Notes: generated by a model not told the origin, from the letters alone. A DNA stretch of 64,000 nucleotides from Heterotrichella gracilis (GCA_032358255.1 JAULBX010022186.1:186001-250000); one strand, 5' to 3'. Shown: positions 52,665-62,438, counted from the stretch's first letter. Numbers and translations are program-made.

Positions 52665-54761
52665 ATGGCATTTAGATCAAACATCGCAATCGTTTTATGG
52701 GTTGTATTTTTCACGACCAGTTTTTTTGCACAGAACAGAAAAATAGATTCTTTAAAAAAGATAGTTACAACAACGCAAATCGATTCTGTACGCTTAAAAA
52801 CTTTAATAGAACTTTCACGTATTTGCTCAAAACAGGGTTTTCCCGAGCAGGGTCTCGAATATGGAAGACATGCGCTTTTTATTTGTCAGCAAAAAAAAGA
52901 TCTGGAAAAAGCTTCAATAGCCAATATGCAGATCGGGTCAAACTTTGTGGCTTTAGATAGGACTGACAGCGCTCAAATTTATTATACCAATGCATTATTG
53001 ATCTCTCGCAAATTAGGCGATACATTAAATGTTTCCAATATCTATAATAATCTTGGCTTGATTAAGTATTATGAAAGTGATTTTGCTGCTGCACTAAATT
53101 ATTATTTAATTTCTCTTAAAATTAAAGAAGATAAAAAAGACAGTGCAAAGCTTGGTTGGAATTATAACGCGATTGGTGCTTTATACATTGGCACAGCGAG
53201 CTATGATAAAGCTATTATTTATCTTACTAAAGCCGTTAATATTGCTAAGCTACGGCACAATCAAAAAGGATACATTGAAGCATCAGGAAACATTGCTAAT
53301 GTTTATAGAGCCGAAAAAGAATTCAATAAGGCATTATCTGTTTATAAAGAGATATTAAGCATTATTTTAAAACATGATGAAGAAACTTTTTTAGATGATA
53401 CCTATAGCAATATTGCAGAAACCTATTTCCAACAAGATAAGTTTGATATTTCTATTACCTATTATAAAAAAGCAATTGATATAGCAAATAAAAATAGTAA
53501 TCAACGGCTTAAAGGCTTTTGTAATATAGGTTTGGCAAGAAACTATAGAAGTATGGGTAAAAGTACTGACGCCATTTATAGTTGTTATGTCGCGCTTCGT
53601 ATTGCTAATGAATTGAAGCAAATACAAATTGAAAAAAATGCTTATGAAGAATTATACAAAAGCTATAAAAAAACAAATGTAGATTCTTCTCTGTTCTACT
53701 ATGAAAAATACAACGAGATCTTGGCAAGCATCATAAATGAAGGTAGTCATGCAGAAATGCTTAAGCTCGAAGAGCGCTATGAGAATGAAAAGAAAATGGC
53801 TGTTAACGAAGTTAATCATACAAAAGAAATTGAGATCGAAAAAGTAAAAAGCAAAAATCAGAGAAACATCAGCTATTTTTTAGTTTTAGTAGCTGTTTTG
53901 GTAGCTGTATTTTTATTTGTCATCTACAAACGTTTACAACTTACGCGAAAACAAAAAGAGATCATCAACCTTCAAAAACAAGAAACCGAAGAGCAGAAAG
54001 CGATAATTGAAGAAAAGCAAAAAGAAATTGTTGATTCTATCAACTATGCAAAAAGAATTCAATTCACGCTACTTGCAAATGATGGCCTACTAAGCAATAA
54101 TCTGGCGGAGTACTTTGTGTTATTTCAACCGAAAGATATAGTTAGCGGTGATTTTTATTGGGCTACAAAAAAGGAGAACCGTTTTTATCTCGCTGTTTGC
54201 GACTGCACGGGCCATGGGGTTCCCGGAGCCTTTATGAGTTTACTGAATATCAGTTTCTTAAATGAAGCCATTACTGAAAAGAATATTTCTGAACCACACC
54301 AAATTTTTAACCATGTGCGCCATCGTTTAATAGAAAATATTTCGCAAAACGGTGGACAAGATGGAATGGATGGGATACTAATATGCATCGATACTTTAAA
54401 GAACACACTTACCTACTCTGCAGCTAATAATTCTCCGGTATTAATAAATGGTGACAATTTTATAGAGTTACCAAAAGATAAAATGCCGGTGGGTAAAGGT
54501 GAAAGAACAAATAGTTTTACCTTGCACAGCATTGATATCAAAAAAGGAGATACGCTGTATCTATATACCGATGGCTACGCCGACCAGTTTGGCGGACCTA
54601 AAGGTAAAAAGTATAAATACAAACAGTTAAATAATCATCTTCTCAATATCCACCAGTTACCGGTGAAAGAGCAAAATTCAAAACTCGTAAATAGTTTCCG
54701 CGACTGGAAGGGCAACCTCGAACAAGTAGATGATGTTTGTGTTGTAGGGATTCGTTTTTAA
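52665..54761 (+). CDS. Periplasmic-TPR / SpoIIE phosphatase, array member 10
   Basis: 698 residues. Signal peptide (IAIVLWVVFFTTSFFAQ), TPRs (YNNLGLIKYYESDF, YNAIGALYIGTASY and more), membrane helix about 402-424, linker IVDSINYAKRIQFTLLA, SpoIIE domain from about 480. Motifs: SGDFYW, DCTGHGVPGAF, QDGMD, TDGYADQFGG, EQVDD. It begins two bases after member 9. Its stop codon interleaves with that of the convergent PAS-phosphatase gene. Confidence 0.93.
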   Translation: MAFRSNIAIVLWVVFFTTSFFAQNRKIDSLKKIVTTTQIDSVRLKTLIELSRICSKQGFPEQGLEYGRHALFICQQKKDLEKASIANMQIGSNFVALDRTDSAQIYYTNALLISRKLGDTLNVSNIYNNLGLIKYYESDFAAALNYYLISLKIKEDKKDSAKLGWNYNAIGALYIGTASYDKAIIYLTKAVNIAKLRHNQKGYIEASGNIANVYRAEKEFNKALSVYKEILSIILKHDEETFLDDTYSNIAETYFQQDKFDISITYYKKAIDIANKNSNQRLKGFCNIGLARNYRSMGKSTDAIYSCYVALRIANELKQIQIEKNAYEELYKSYKKTNVDSSLFYYEKYNEILASIINEGSHAEMLKLEERYENEKKMAVNEVNHTKEIEIEKVKSKNQRNISYFLVLVAVLVAVFLFVIYKRLQLTRKQKEIINLQKQETEEQKAIIEEKQKEIVDSINYAKRIQFTLLANDGLLSNNLAEYFVLFQPKDIVSGDFYWATKKENRFYLAVCDCTGHGVPGAFMSLLNISFLNEAITEKNISEPHQIFNHVRHRLIENISQNGGQDGMDGILICIDTLKNTLTYSAANNSPVLINGDNFIELPKDKMPVGKGERTNSFTLHSIDIKKGDTLYLYTDGYADQFGGPKGKKYKYKQLNNHLLNIHQLPVKEQNSKLVNSFRDWKGNLEQVDDVCVVGIRF

Positions 54762-55912
54762 ACAAAGATCCCAACTACCAAAACATCATCGGTTTGCTCT
54801 TCATCCTGTTTCCAATTTCTTAGCGAGTAATCTAAAAATGAGTTTTGTTCATCTCCGTCCATACCGTTCAAAGAAAGTAATAATTCTTTGAACGCTTTCC
54901 TGTTTAGCTTTTTATTGTTGTTGCCGCCAAACTGGTCGGCGTAGCCATCTGTGGTTAGGTATATCCTATCATTTGTATGTAGTTGAATTGTATTTAATAA
55001 AAACTCTTTTTTATCAAAATAATAACCCAAAGGAAATTTACTTCCTTTAATTTCTATCATTTCATTTTCTCTTACCAAGAATAAAGGCCGCATGGCGCCT
55101 GCAAAACTTAACACATTTGTTTTTTTATTTATGGCACACAAAGCTATATCCATGCCATCGTAACGGATCTCCTGGTTATTTTTATTCAACGAATCAAATA
55201 GTAATTCATCCAAAGCATACAAAATCTCATCTGGTTTGGTAATATTTTTATTAAAAAACACTTCTTTTAAAAGTGAGTTAGCAATAACCGACATAAGCGC
55301 TCCCGGCACACCATGGCCCGTGCAATCTATCACCGCTACGTATTTGCTATCCTCGTTCTCATGAAAAAAGTAATAGTCGCCACTAACTATATCTTTTGGC
55401 TGATATAATACGAAACCATCTTTAAAATTGCTCTTTAAGAACGAGTCATTTTGCAGGATGGCTTCCTGGATCTTTTTCGCATAGCTAATGCTATCCGTTA
55501 TCTCTTTGTTTTTCTCTGTTAAAGCCCGGTTTATTTCCAAAGTTTTTTGTTCCGATCTTTTCTTTTCAGTTATATCAATACCTATTCCAATTAACTTATC
55601 ATCCGCCATCACAGTGGAACTCCATTTGAACCATTTTATCAGTCCGTTAGATGTTTTTAAAGCATGTTCAAAACCTTGCTCTACCTGGTAAGAATCATGA
55701 AGCATAATAGAAAGAATCTTTTCTTTCACAAGATTGCCTTCGGTGGTACTTTGTCTGGGCACTATCCACCAGTTATTGCCCAATAGTTGATCGGGTTCAA
55801 AACCCAGAAGTGCTTTTGAAGAATTACTAACATACTCTACCTCGCCTTTGTTGTTTACAATGACTAGTAATGTGTTTAACTTGTCTAATACAAGATCTGA
55901 GATCGTTTGCAT
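54758..55912 (-). CDS. PAS domain / SpoIIE-type PP2C phosphatase (soluble)
   Basis: 384 residues with no signal peptide or membrane helix. PAS/PAC domain at 1-120 (VIVNNKGEVEYVSNSSKALL, IGIGIDITEKKRSE), linker ITDSISYAKKIQEAILQ and SpoIIE domain about 165-384. Motifs: SGDYYF (Tyr for Phe), DCTGHGVPGAL, YDGMD, TDGYADQFGG, EQTDD. It is a cytosolic relative of the array with a different input. It overlaps member 10 tail to tail by four bases. Confidence 0.92.
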   Translation of the reverse strand: MQTISDLVLDKLNTLLVIVNNKGEVEYVSNSSKALLGFEPDQLLGNNWWIVPRQSTTEGNLVKEKILSIMLHDSYQVEQGFEHALKTSNGLIKWFKWSSTVMADDKLIGIGIDITEKKRSEQKTLEINRALTEKNKEITDSISYAKKIQEAILQNDSFLKSNFKDGFVLYQPKDIVSGDYYFFHENEDSKYVAVIDCTGHGVPGALMSVIANSLLKEVFFNKNITKPDEILYALDELLFDSLNKNNQEIRYDGMDIALCAINKKTNVLSFAGAMRPLFLVRENEMIEIKGSKFPLGYYFDKKEFLLNTIQLHTNDRIYLTTDGYADQFGGNNNKKLNRKAFKELLLSLNGMDGDEQNSFLDYSLRNWKQDEEQTDDVLVVGIFV

Positions 55913-56167
55913 GGTTTAAAAAAAATAAATTGGAAAAAAATGAAAATTGAAATGCCCTGAAACTAATACGGGCGCATAATACAAACCATAATAGGCCAAC
56001 AATTATTAAAATTGCGGCGAATAAAATACACTGTATAGGTTTGATCTTTCATCTACTAAAAACAAAGAAACAAAATAGGAATTACAAATACAAGATAAAT
56101 GTTTAAAATTACCAATATCCTGATTCCGAATCTTTAATTATATTTGTTACTATTAAACACTTATACT

Positions 56168-56548
56168 ATGAAAAAGATCATAAATACTCCAAACGCTCCG
56201 GCACCTATTGGGCCATATAACCAGGCTGTTATTGTTGGCAATTGTATGTTTATTAGCGGTACCATAGCTATGGACCTGCAAAGCAAACAACTTGTAAAAA
56301 CAACTATTAAAGAAGAAACCAAAATGGTAATGGATTACCTTGGGGCTATTTTAAAGGCTGGTGGCTGTTCATACGATAACGTTGTGAAAAGCACCATTTT
56401 TTTAAGTGATATGAATAATTTTGTACATGTGAACGAAGTATATGCTTCTTATTTTAAAAATGATTTCCCTGCGCGCGCAACCATTCAGGCAGCCCGTTTA
56501 CCTAAGGATGCAAATGTGGAGATAAGCGTTGAAGCTATAATTTTCTAA
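56168..56548 (+). CDS. RidA family (Rid/YjgF) deaminase
   Basis: 126 residues from the ATG at 56168 (MKKIINTPNAPAPIGPYNQAV). The active-site Arg is in FPARATIQAARLPKDANVEI, near 98, with FISGTIAMD and VVKSTIFLSDMNNF as further family segments. RidA hydrolyses reactive enamine/imine intermediates from amino-acid metabolism. An in-frame upstream ATG adds eight residues and lies too close to a perfect TATATTTG -7 box (56139-56146). The 255 bases before it (55913-56167) hold nothing else that I can support. Confidence 0.93.
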   Translation: MKKIINTPNAPAPIGPYNQAVIVGNCMFISGTIAMDLQSKQLVKTTIKEETKMVMDYLGAILKAGGCSYDNVVKSTIFLSDMNNFVHVNEVYASYFKNDFPARATIQAARLPKDANVEISVEAIIF

Positions 56549-56570
56549 GTAAATTTTCTTATTGTTTTTG

Positions 56571-56609
56571 CTAAAATACAAGACTCAAAAGGTCTTGTAT
56601 TTTAGTTTT
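56571..56609 (+). terminator. Strong rho-independent terminator after ridA-like gene
   Basis: A perfect 14-bp stem (56571-56584 with 56592-56605, CTAAAATACAAGAC), 7-base loop, then TTTT. Confidence 0.9.
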
Positions 56610-56696
56610 ACTCAGTCATTAATCTTATACACTAAATGATCATATTTTGTTAACTATTATATGAAACCTTTTTAAATATATTTTCGTAAATTTAAA

Positions 56697-57070
56697 TGCA
56701 AGTTGTTCTATCGCCGCGGGTGCAAACTCGTGGAGGAAAGTCCGGGCAACATAGGGCGATCCGCCATCTGAAAGGATGGGTGCAAAAACCGAAATGTTTT
56801 TGTAACAGAAAGTGCCACAGAAAACAAGGTAGCCGTTAACGCAAGTTGCCGGTGATAGTGAAAATGTGAGGTAAGAGCTCACAAGCATGGTTAGTGATAA
56901 CTGTGTTGGGTAAACCTCGGATGTTGAAAGGCCAAATAGGTTGCGGTAATTAAGGCGGCTCGTCTTATTTCAGAAATGGAAGCCGCAATGGGTAGGTCGC
57001 AAAGATAAATGATAGAATATATCGTGGGGTTAAACTCGCGATGAAACAGAACCCGGCTTACAGGCTTGCA
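56697..57070 (+). ncRNA. rnpB: RNase P RNA (bacterial type A)
   Basis: About 374 bases. The conserved core is unmistakable: GAGGAAAGTCCGGGC near the 5' end, ACAGAAAGTGCC, GGTAAACC, AGATAAATGA and ACAGAACCCGGCTTACAG near the 3' end. The ends are set by the closing helix: TGCAAG (56697-56702) pairs with CTTGCA (57065-57070). It is the catalytic subunit that cleaves tRNA 5' leaders. The ends are accurate to a few bases. Confidence 0.95.
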
Positions 57071-57097
57071 AAATTATAAGAACTAAAACATTGGAGC

Positions 57098-60000
57098 ATG
57101 ATTAAACGCTTACTTTTCTTCTTATCTATAATCATTTCCTTTACTGCTAAGGCACAGTGCCCACAGGTGTATGACTACTTGGGTAACCTTTCGCCTCACC
57201 CTTATTTTATTAGTTGCACAGGATCTTCTTACAATTTAAATTTTCAATCAAATAGCAGTTGGGGCGCTTACAGCATTAATTATGGTGATGGAAGTCCAAC
57301 GGTTAATGGAGCCTCTTACACTGCAAATACAATTCTTACACATAACTACGCTACTGTTGTTGATACTTTTGTGGTTACTTTAATTATTCCAGCTCTTAAT
57401 TGTACTTTAACCGGTATCGTGGTAATGGAAAAACCGGTAAACGCATCAATACAAATTCCTATTGGTGGTGTTACGCAGGCTTGTGCGCCCAAAACGCTGT
57501 CCTTTACAAATTCGAGTACCGATGTTAGTCCTACAACTAATTTTATCTGGAACTTTGGAGATGGTTCGCCCACTGTTGCTTTTACTTATACTAATGGCGG
57601 ACAAACAATAACCCATACCTATCTCAAGAACACGGTCAATTGCCAAACGCAGATCACGCTCCAGGCCATGAATTATTGTAGCTTCGGCAATCCAACAATA
57701 GCAAATTTTAATCCAATTCAAATTTATGATGTAGATAATGCTGCTATCACACCTGATAAACTTATAAGATGTTGGCCTGATAATGTTTTTACATTCACAA
57801 ATACTACTGCCCGTAATTGTTTAGCACAGGGTAACACCTTCCAACGTCAGGAATGGTGGAACTTTGGCATGTACTGGCCACCAATAAGCCATGACTCTAT
57901 TATTAACTGGAATCCCTGGCCTCCTACAACTCCTATTTCAATTGCTTATCCTGCCGTTGGAACATACTCTGTTATGTTAAGAGATAGTAATTTGTGTGGG
58001 ATTGATACGGCTATTATTAATGTGCAGATTGTTAATCCTCCAACAGCAAGTTTGGTAGCGCCGCCAGGGCCGCTTTGTCAAAATGCACCAATTACATTTA
58101 CAAACGCAAGTCCCGCTGGGTTTTCTTATTTATGGGATTTTGGAACCGGTGGCGGTTTTGTTAATCTTGGTCCGGGTCCGAAAACAAATACTTATCCCAC
58201 ACCGGGTACTTATACAGTTCAACTTGCAGCCTTTATTCCCGGCGCAGGCGCAGCCTGTACATCAACGGTTCAGGTCGTCGTCACTATTTTACCATCACCC
58301 ACAGCAAGTTTTGTACCTACCCCCACCGTCGGGTGTAATGTTTTAAATAATGTCGTCTTTAACGAATCATCAATAGGTGCCGTCTCCTGGAGTTGGAATT
58401 TTGGTAATTCAAATACAAGTAACGTACAGATACCACCCAATCAAAATTATCCTGCACCGGGTGCATATGTTGTTTCTCTTTCTGTAACAGGTGCAAACGG
58501 TTGTGTCAATACGAAGACGGCTTCAATTGTTGTGCACCCAAATCCTATTGCAAGCTTCACGCCTAGTTCGACTTGTGTAGGTTCTATAACCAGTTTTTCA
58601 AGCACCTCTACCGTTACTGGAACAAATGCGATTAACAGTTATACATGGAACTTCGGTGACAGTTCACCCAACTCAAATATTCAGAACCCGCCGCATACTT
58701 ATACTGCGCCGGCCACGTACACTGTAAAATTAATTGTGTCAACCGCATTTTGTAAAGATTCTACAACAAATCTTGTTACCGCGAATGTAAAACCAACGGC
58801 AAATTTTGTATTTACGCCAACGGTTGGTTGTCCTCCATTTCCGGTATCGTTTACAAACACAACAGTTAATGGTGTAAATTATTTATGGAATTTTGGTGTA
58901 ATACCTACAGCAACGTCCAACGCTGTAAACGCCAATTTTACTTATAGCAATACCTTGCAGACAACTGTAAATTATACAGTAAGTTTAATTGCATCAACAG
59001 GTTTAGGTTGCGCAGATACAGCAAAGAAAATTGTTTCTATATTGCCAAGACCCGTTTCATCCTTCACGGGTAATTTGAGTCCGGGCTGTTCTCCTCTGCC
59101 AGTGACCTTTACAAATAATTCAATTGGTGCCACTACTTATTCATGGACATTTGGAGATAATACATCATCAACGGTTTTAAATCCTAGTCATACTTACACC
59201 AACAATAGTTTTATTTTAAACACAAATACAATTACGCTCGTAGTTACTAATAGTGTTGGCTGCAGTGATACTTCATCACACACTATTCAGATCTTTCCGA
59301 AAACATTTACTTCTTTTACCATGATACCTGCCAGCGGTTGTACACCATTAACGGTCAATTTCCCCTCTGTGCCCGGCGTGATTTCTTATACCTGGAGTTA
59401 TGGTGACGGTTCGCCGTCCGTTATAACAGCCACGGCACCAACCACACATGTTTTCACAAATACCACAACTGCAACAAAAACATTTACTGTGCGGTTGATA
59501 GCAAGTAATGGTTTTGGTTGCATTGATTCAAGTTTTGGAAATCCAATAGTATTCCCAAAACCTATTCCTAATTTTAATGCCTCGCCGGTTTCGGGCTGTT
59601 CGCCATTAGTGGTTAGTTTTTCAAATACAAGTACGGGTAATATTAGCAGCGCGTGGTTGTTCAATAACGGAAACGCATCCATACAAACAAATCCTGTAGA
59701 AACCTTTACCAATGCGCCCGGTGGCGGACCAATCACCTATAGCGTTAAACTTGTTGTTGGGACTATAAATAATTGTTACGACTCTATAATAAAACCTATT
59801 AGCTTATTTGCGCGGCCGAAATCTGCATTACTTGTTGATACACCCGCTTGCTCCCCGGCTAAATTAACTTTCACTAATACCTCTTCAGGTGCGTCATCAT
59901 ACAATTGGAATTTTGGAAATGCTAATACCTCTACATTAACAAGTCCGTCGCAAGTTTACACGAATATTTTCCCAGTTAACCAGGGCTTTACAGTTACATT

Positions 60001-60868
60001 GGTTTCAACTAACAGCAACGGTTGTAGGGATACTTTAAAAGTTCCTATCATTGTTCATCCTCAACCAGTGTTTTTTATATCGGCGTTGCCAGATAGTGGG
60101 TGTACACCTTTAAAAGTGTTCTTCCCTCCTATTGTTGGTGTGGCACAGTATCAATGGACCTACGGAGATGGCAACACTGCTTCAACCGGAAGCGTCAGTA
60201 ATACATTTGTAAATGCGTCATCTGTAAACAAAACGTTTACGGTACAATTAATTGCAAAAGATGGTTATGGTTGCCCGGATACAACGACTAGAACCATACG
60301 CGTGTTTCCAAAGCCATCCGCTTTCTTTAAAGCAGATCCACTAACCGTCTTTGTCCCAAATCAGGCAACGCAGTGTTATAATCTATCAACCGGCGCCGTT
60401 TCTTATCAATGGAATTTTGGTGATGGCGGAACCGCAACAAGTTTTGAACCCTCACATACATATGTTCTGCCTGGTGAATATCAGATAACATTAGTTGCTA
60501 CGAGTAACAAAGGTTGCAGAGATACATTTGATCTGTCATCTAAAATTATTGCCCTTGAAGAAACATTTGTAGAAGTGCCAAATGCGTTTACTCCTAACGT
60601 TGGTGGTTCTCCTGGTAGCGCTTTTGACCCTTTAGATAAAAGCAACGATATTTTTCATCCAAATATCAGAGGTACCGAAAAATATCTGCTAAGTATTTAT
60701 TCACGCTGGGGCGAGTTGTTGTTTGAAACAAAAAACCCTGCTGAAGGATGGGATGGTTATTATAAAGGAAAAATGTGTACACAGGATGTTTACATATGGA
60801 AAATTACCGCCACGTTTATTGATGGAAAGACCTTTAATAAAACAGGCGACGTGTTATTGTTAAAATAG
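57098..60868 (+). CDS. Giant PKD-repeat surface protein with T9SS type B (CHU_C) sorting domain
   Basis: 1256 residues. Signal peptide (LLFFLSIIISFTAKAQ). I count about 13 PKD-like repeats, each with a WxFGDG/WxYGDG-type turn and a YTVxL strand, the clearest being WNFGDSS, WTFGDNT, WSYGDGS and WNFGDGG. The last 95 or so residues (PNAFTPN, then YSRWGELLFET, EGWDGYYKGK, YIWKI) are the gliding-motility-associated C-terminal domain, so it is a type B T9SS cargo. Probably a surface adhesin or filament. It heads an operon with a PD40 protein and PorP/SprF, the usual trio. Confidence 0.93.
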   Translation: MIKRLLFFLSIIISFTAKAQCPQVYDYLGNLSPHPYFISCTGSSYNLNFQSNSSWGAYSINYGDGSPTVNGASYTANTILTHNYATVVDTFVVTLIIPALNCTLTGIVVMEKPVNASIQIPIGGVTQACAPKTLSFTNSSTDVSPTTNFIWNFGDGSPTVAFTYTNGGQTITHTYLKNTVNCQTQITLQAMNYCSFGNPTIANFNPIQIYDVDNAAITPDKLIRCWPDNVFTFTNTTARNCLAQGNTFQRQEWWNFGMYWPPISHDSIINWNPWPPTTPISIAYPAVGTYSVMLRDSNLCGIDTAIINVQIVNPPTASLVAPPGPLCQNAPITFTNASPAGFSYLWDFGTGGGFVNLGPGPKTNTYPTPGTYTVQLAAFIPGAGAACTSTVQVVVTILPSPTASFVPTPTVGCNVLNNVVFNESSIGAVSWSWNFGNSNTSNVQIPPNQNYPAPGAYVVSLSVTGANGCVNTKTASIVVHPNPIASFTPSSTCVGSITSFSSTSTVTGTNAINSYTWNFGDSSPNSNIQNPPHTYTAPATYTVKLIVSTAFCKDSTTNLVTANVKPTANFVFTPTVGCPPFPVSFTNTTVNGVNYLWNFGVIPTATSNAVNANFTYSNTLQTTVNYTVSLIASTGLGCADTAKKIVSILPRPVSSFTGNLSPGCSPLPVTFTNNSIGATTYSWTFGDNTSSTVLNPSHTYTNNSFILNTNTITLVVTNSVGCSDTSSHTIQIFPKTFTSFTMIPASGCTPLTVNFPSVPGVISYTWSYGDGSPSVITATAPTTHVFTNTTTATKTFTVRLIASNGFGCIDSSFGNPIVFPKPIPNFNASPVSGCSPLVVSFSNTSTGNISSAWLFNNGNASIQTNPVETFTNAPGGGPITYSVKLVVGTINNCYDSIIKPISLFARPKSALLVDTPACSPAKLTFTNTSSGASSYNWNFGNANTSTLTSPSQVYTNIFPVNQGFTVTLVSTNSNGCRDTLKVPIIVHPQPVFFISALPDSGCTPLKVFFPPIVGVAQYQWTYGDGNTASTGSVSNTFVNASSVNKTFTVQLIAKDGYGCPDTTTRTIRVFPKPSAFFKADPLTVFVPNQATQCYNLSTGAVSYQWNFGDGGTATSFEPSHTYVLPGEYQITLVATSNKGCRDTFDLSSKIIALEETFVEVPNAFTPNVGGSPGSAFDPLDKSNDIFHPNIRGTEKYLLSIYSRWGELLFETKNPAEGWDGYYKGKMCTQDVYIWKITATFIDGKTFNKTGDVLLLK

Positions 60869-60872
60869 TTTT

Positions 60873-62438
60873 ATGTTGAAGAAGAAGTGTATTTTATTTT
60901 GTTTGATCTGTTGCAATGCATTTGTGTTTGCTCAGACTAAAGAAAATAAAAAGCAGGTAAAAGAATTATTAAAAGAAGCCCAGTTAAGTTTTGATATTGA
61001 AGATCATCTTAGGGCTTGGAATAGTTATAGACAAGTTTTAATTCTCGATCCAAAGAATGAAAAAGCAGGAGTTAATAGCGCGATCTCTTTTTTTAAATTA
61101 AATTATAGTTTAGATAGCGCTCAGTTCTTTTTATCATCTCTTAATTCTTCTACGTTAGTTGATGCAAAATATTATTTAGCCAAAATCAAACACTTACAAA
61201 AGAGTTTTGACGAAGCAATTCAGTTATTGAGTGATTATAATAAAGTCAGTCCGAAGAAACGTTTGCATACTATTGAGGAAACTACTTATTTAATTGATGT
61301 GTGCAAAGCAGCAAAGATATTGATAAGTAAGCCGCACAGATCGATCATAAATAATATGGGTCCTGAAATAAATTCTATTTATGCCGATTATGTTCCTGTA
61401 ATGGTGCCCGATGAAAATACGCTTTATTTTACCTCCCGTAGAGAAGGTAGCTCTAATAATAAAAAAGATGCCTACGGAAATTATTATGAAGATGTTTATA
61501 TGGCCACAAAAGAAAATGGCAAATGGAACAAGGTAGAGAATGTAAAAGCACCCATTAATTCTGAAACTAATGATGCCTGTGTAGCAATTAGCCCTGATGG
61601 ACAAAGCATGATCATTTTCAGAACTTCACCCGACCAGGTTACCGGCGATCTTTTTATTACAAAATTGGGCATAGATAATAAATGGGAACCCTTACAAAAA
61701 ATGGCAAAAGAAATTAATTCCCAATTTATTGAGACCAGTGCTTGTTTTAGTAATGATACCAGCCAGATCTATTTTAGTAGTGATCGCCCCGGTGGTTATG
61801 GAGGGAAAGATATTTACAGAATAAAAAAATTACCTAACGGTCGTTGGGCTTTACCATTTAATCTTGGGCCAAATATTAATACTTTGTACGATGAAGACAG
61901 CCCTTACCTCCATCCAGATAATGTTACTTTATATTTTAGTAGCAAGGGGCATAACACAATGGGGAACTACGACGTATTTAAAAGTATTTTCAATCCCGAA
62001 ACAAATCAATTCTCTAAAGCTGAGAATTTAGGATATCCGATAAACAATGTTGGTAATGATATCTTTTTTGTTTTAAGTGTTGATGGGCAACGCGGTTACT
62101 ATTCGTCGTTAAAAGAAGAAACAATAGGTAATATTGACATTTACCAGATCGACACCCGCTTTGGCGATAATGACCTGAAAGTAAAACATGGTATGGCATT
62201 TAAAGATGAGGTGCCGTCAAAAGTAAAAATAACCTTGTTGGACAATGAAGGTAACGCTGTTAACGGAACATATAATTCAAACCCAAAAACAGGAAAATTT
62301 ATTTTAGTTGTAAACCCATTAAAATCCTATAAAGCAATTGTTGAAGCAGATGGTTACACAACTTTGGTTGTAGATATTGATCCAATAGCTTTTGAAAAAG
62401 TTGATAAAGACCTTGAATTTAAAATCGTGAAAAAATAA
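60873..62438 (+). CDS. PD40 beta-propeller protein, PorE-like without OmpA domain
   Basis: 521 residues. Signal peptide (ILFCLICCNAFVFAQ), TPR-like helices (about 25-130: LLKEAQLSFDIEDHLRAWNS), then PD40/WD40-like blades (MVPDENTLYFTSRR, AISPDGQSMIIF, SNDTSQIYFSSDRPGGYGG, HPDNVTLYFSSKG) and a C-terminal carboxypeptidase-regulatory-like sandwich (about 440-521). PorE of T9SS has the same order plus an OmpA-like peptidoglycan-binding domain, which is missing here. It ends on the first base of the porP-like gene. Confidence 0.85.
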   Translation: MLKKKCILFCLICCNAFVFAQTKENKKQVKELLKEAQLSFDIEDHLRAWNSYRQVLILDPKNEKAGVNSAISFFKLNYSLDSAQFFLSSLNSSTLVDAKYYLAKIKHLQKSFDEAIQLLSDYNKVSPKKRLHTIEETTYLIDVCKAAKILISKPHRSIINNMGPEINSIYADYVPVMVPDENTLYFTSRREGSSNNKKDAYGNYYEDVYMATKENGKWNKVENVKAPINSETNDACVAISPDGQSMIIFRTSPDQVTGDLFITKLGIDNKWEPLQKMAKEINSQFIETSACFSNDTSQIYFSSDRPGGYGGKDIYRIKKLPNGRWALPFNLGPNINTLYDEDSPYLHPDNVTLYFSSKGHNTMGNYDVFKSIFNPETNQFSKAENLGYPINNVGNDIFFVLSVDGQRGYYSSLKEETIGNIDIYQIDTRFGDNDLKVKHGMAFKDEVPSKVKITLLDNEGNAVNGTYNSNPKTGKFILVVNPLKSYKAIVEADGYTTLVVDIDPIAFEKVDKDLEFKIVKK

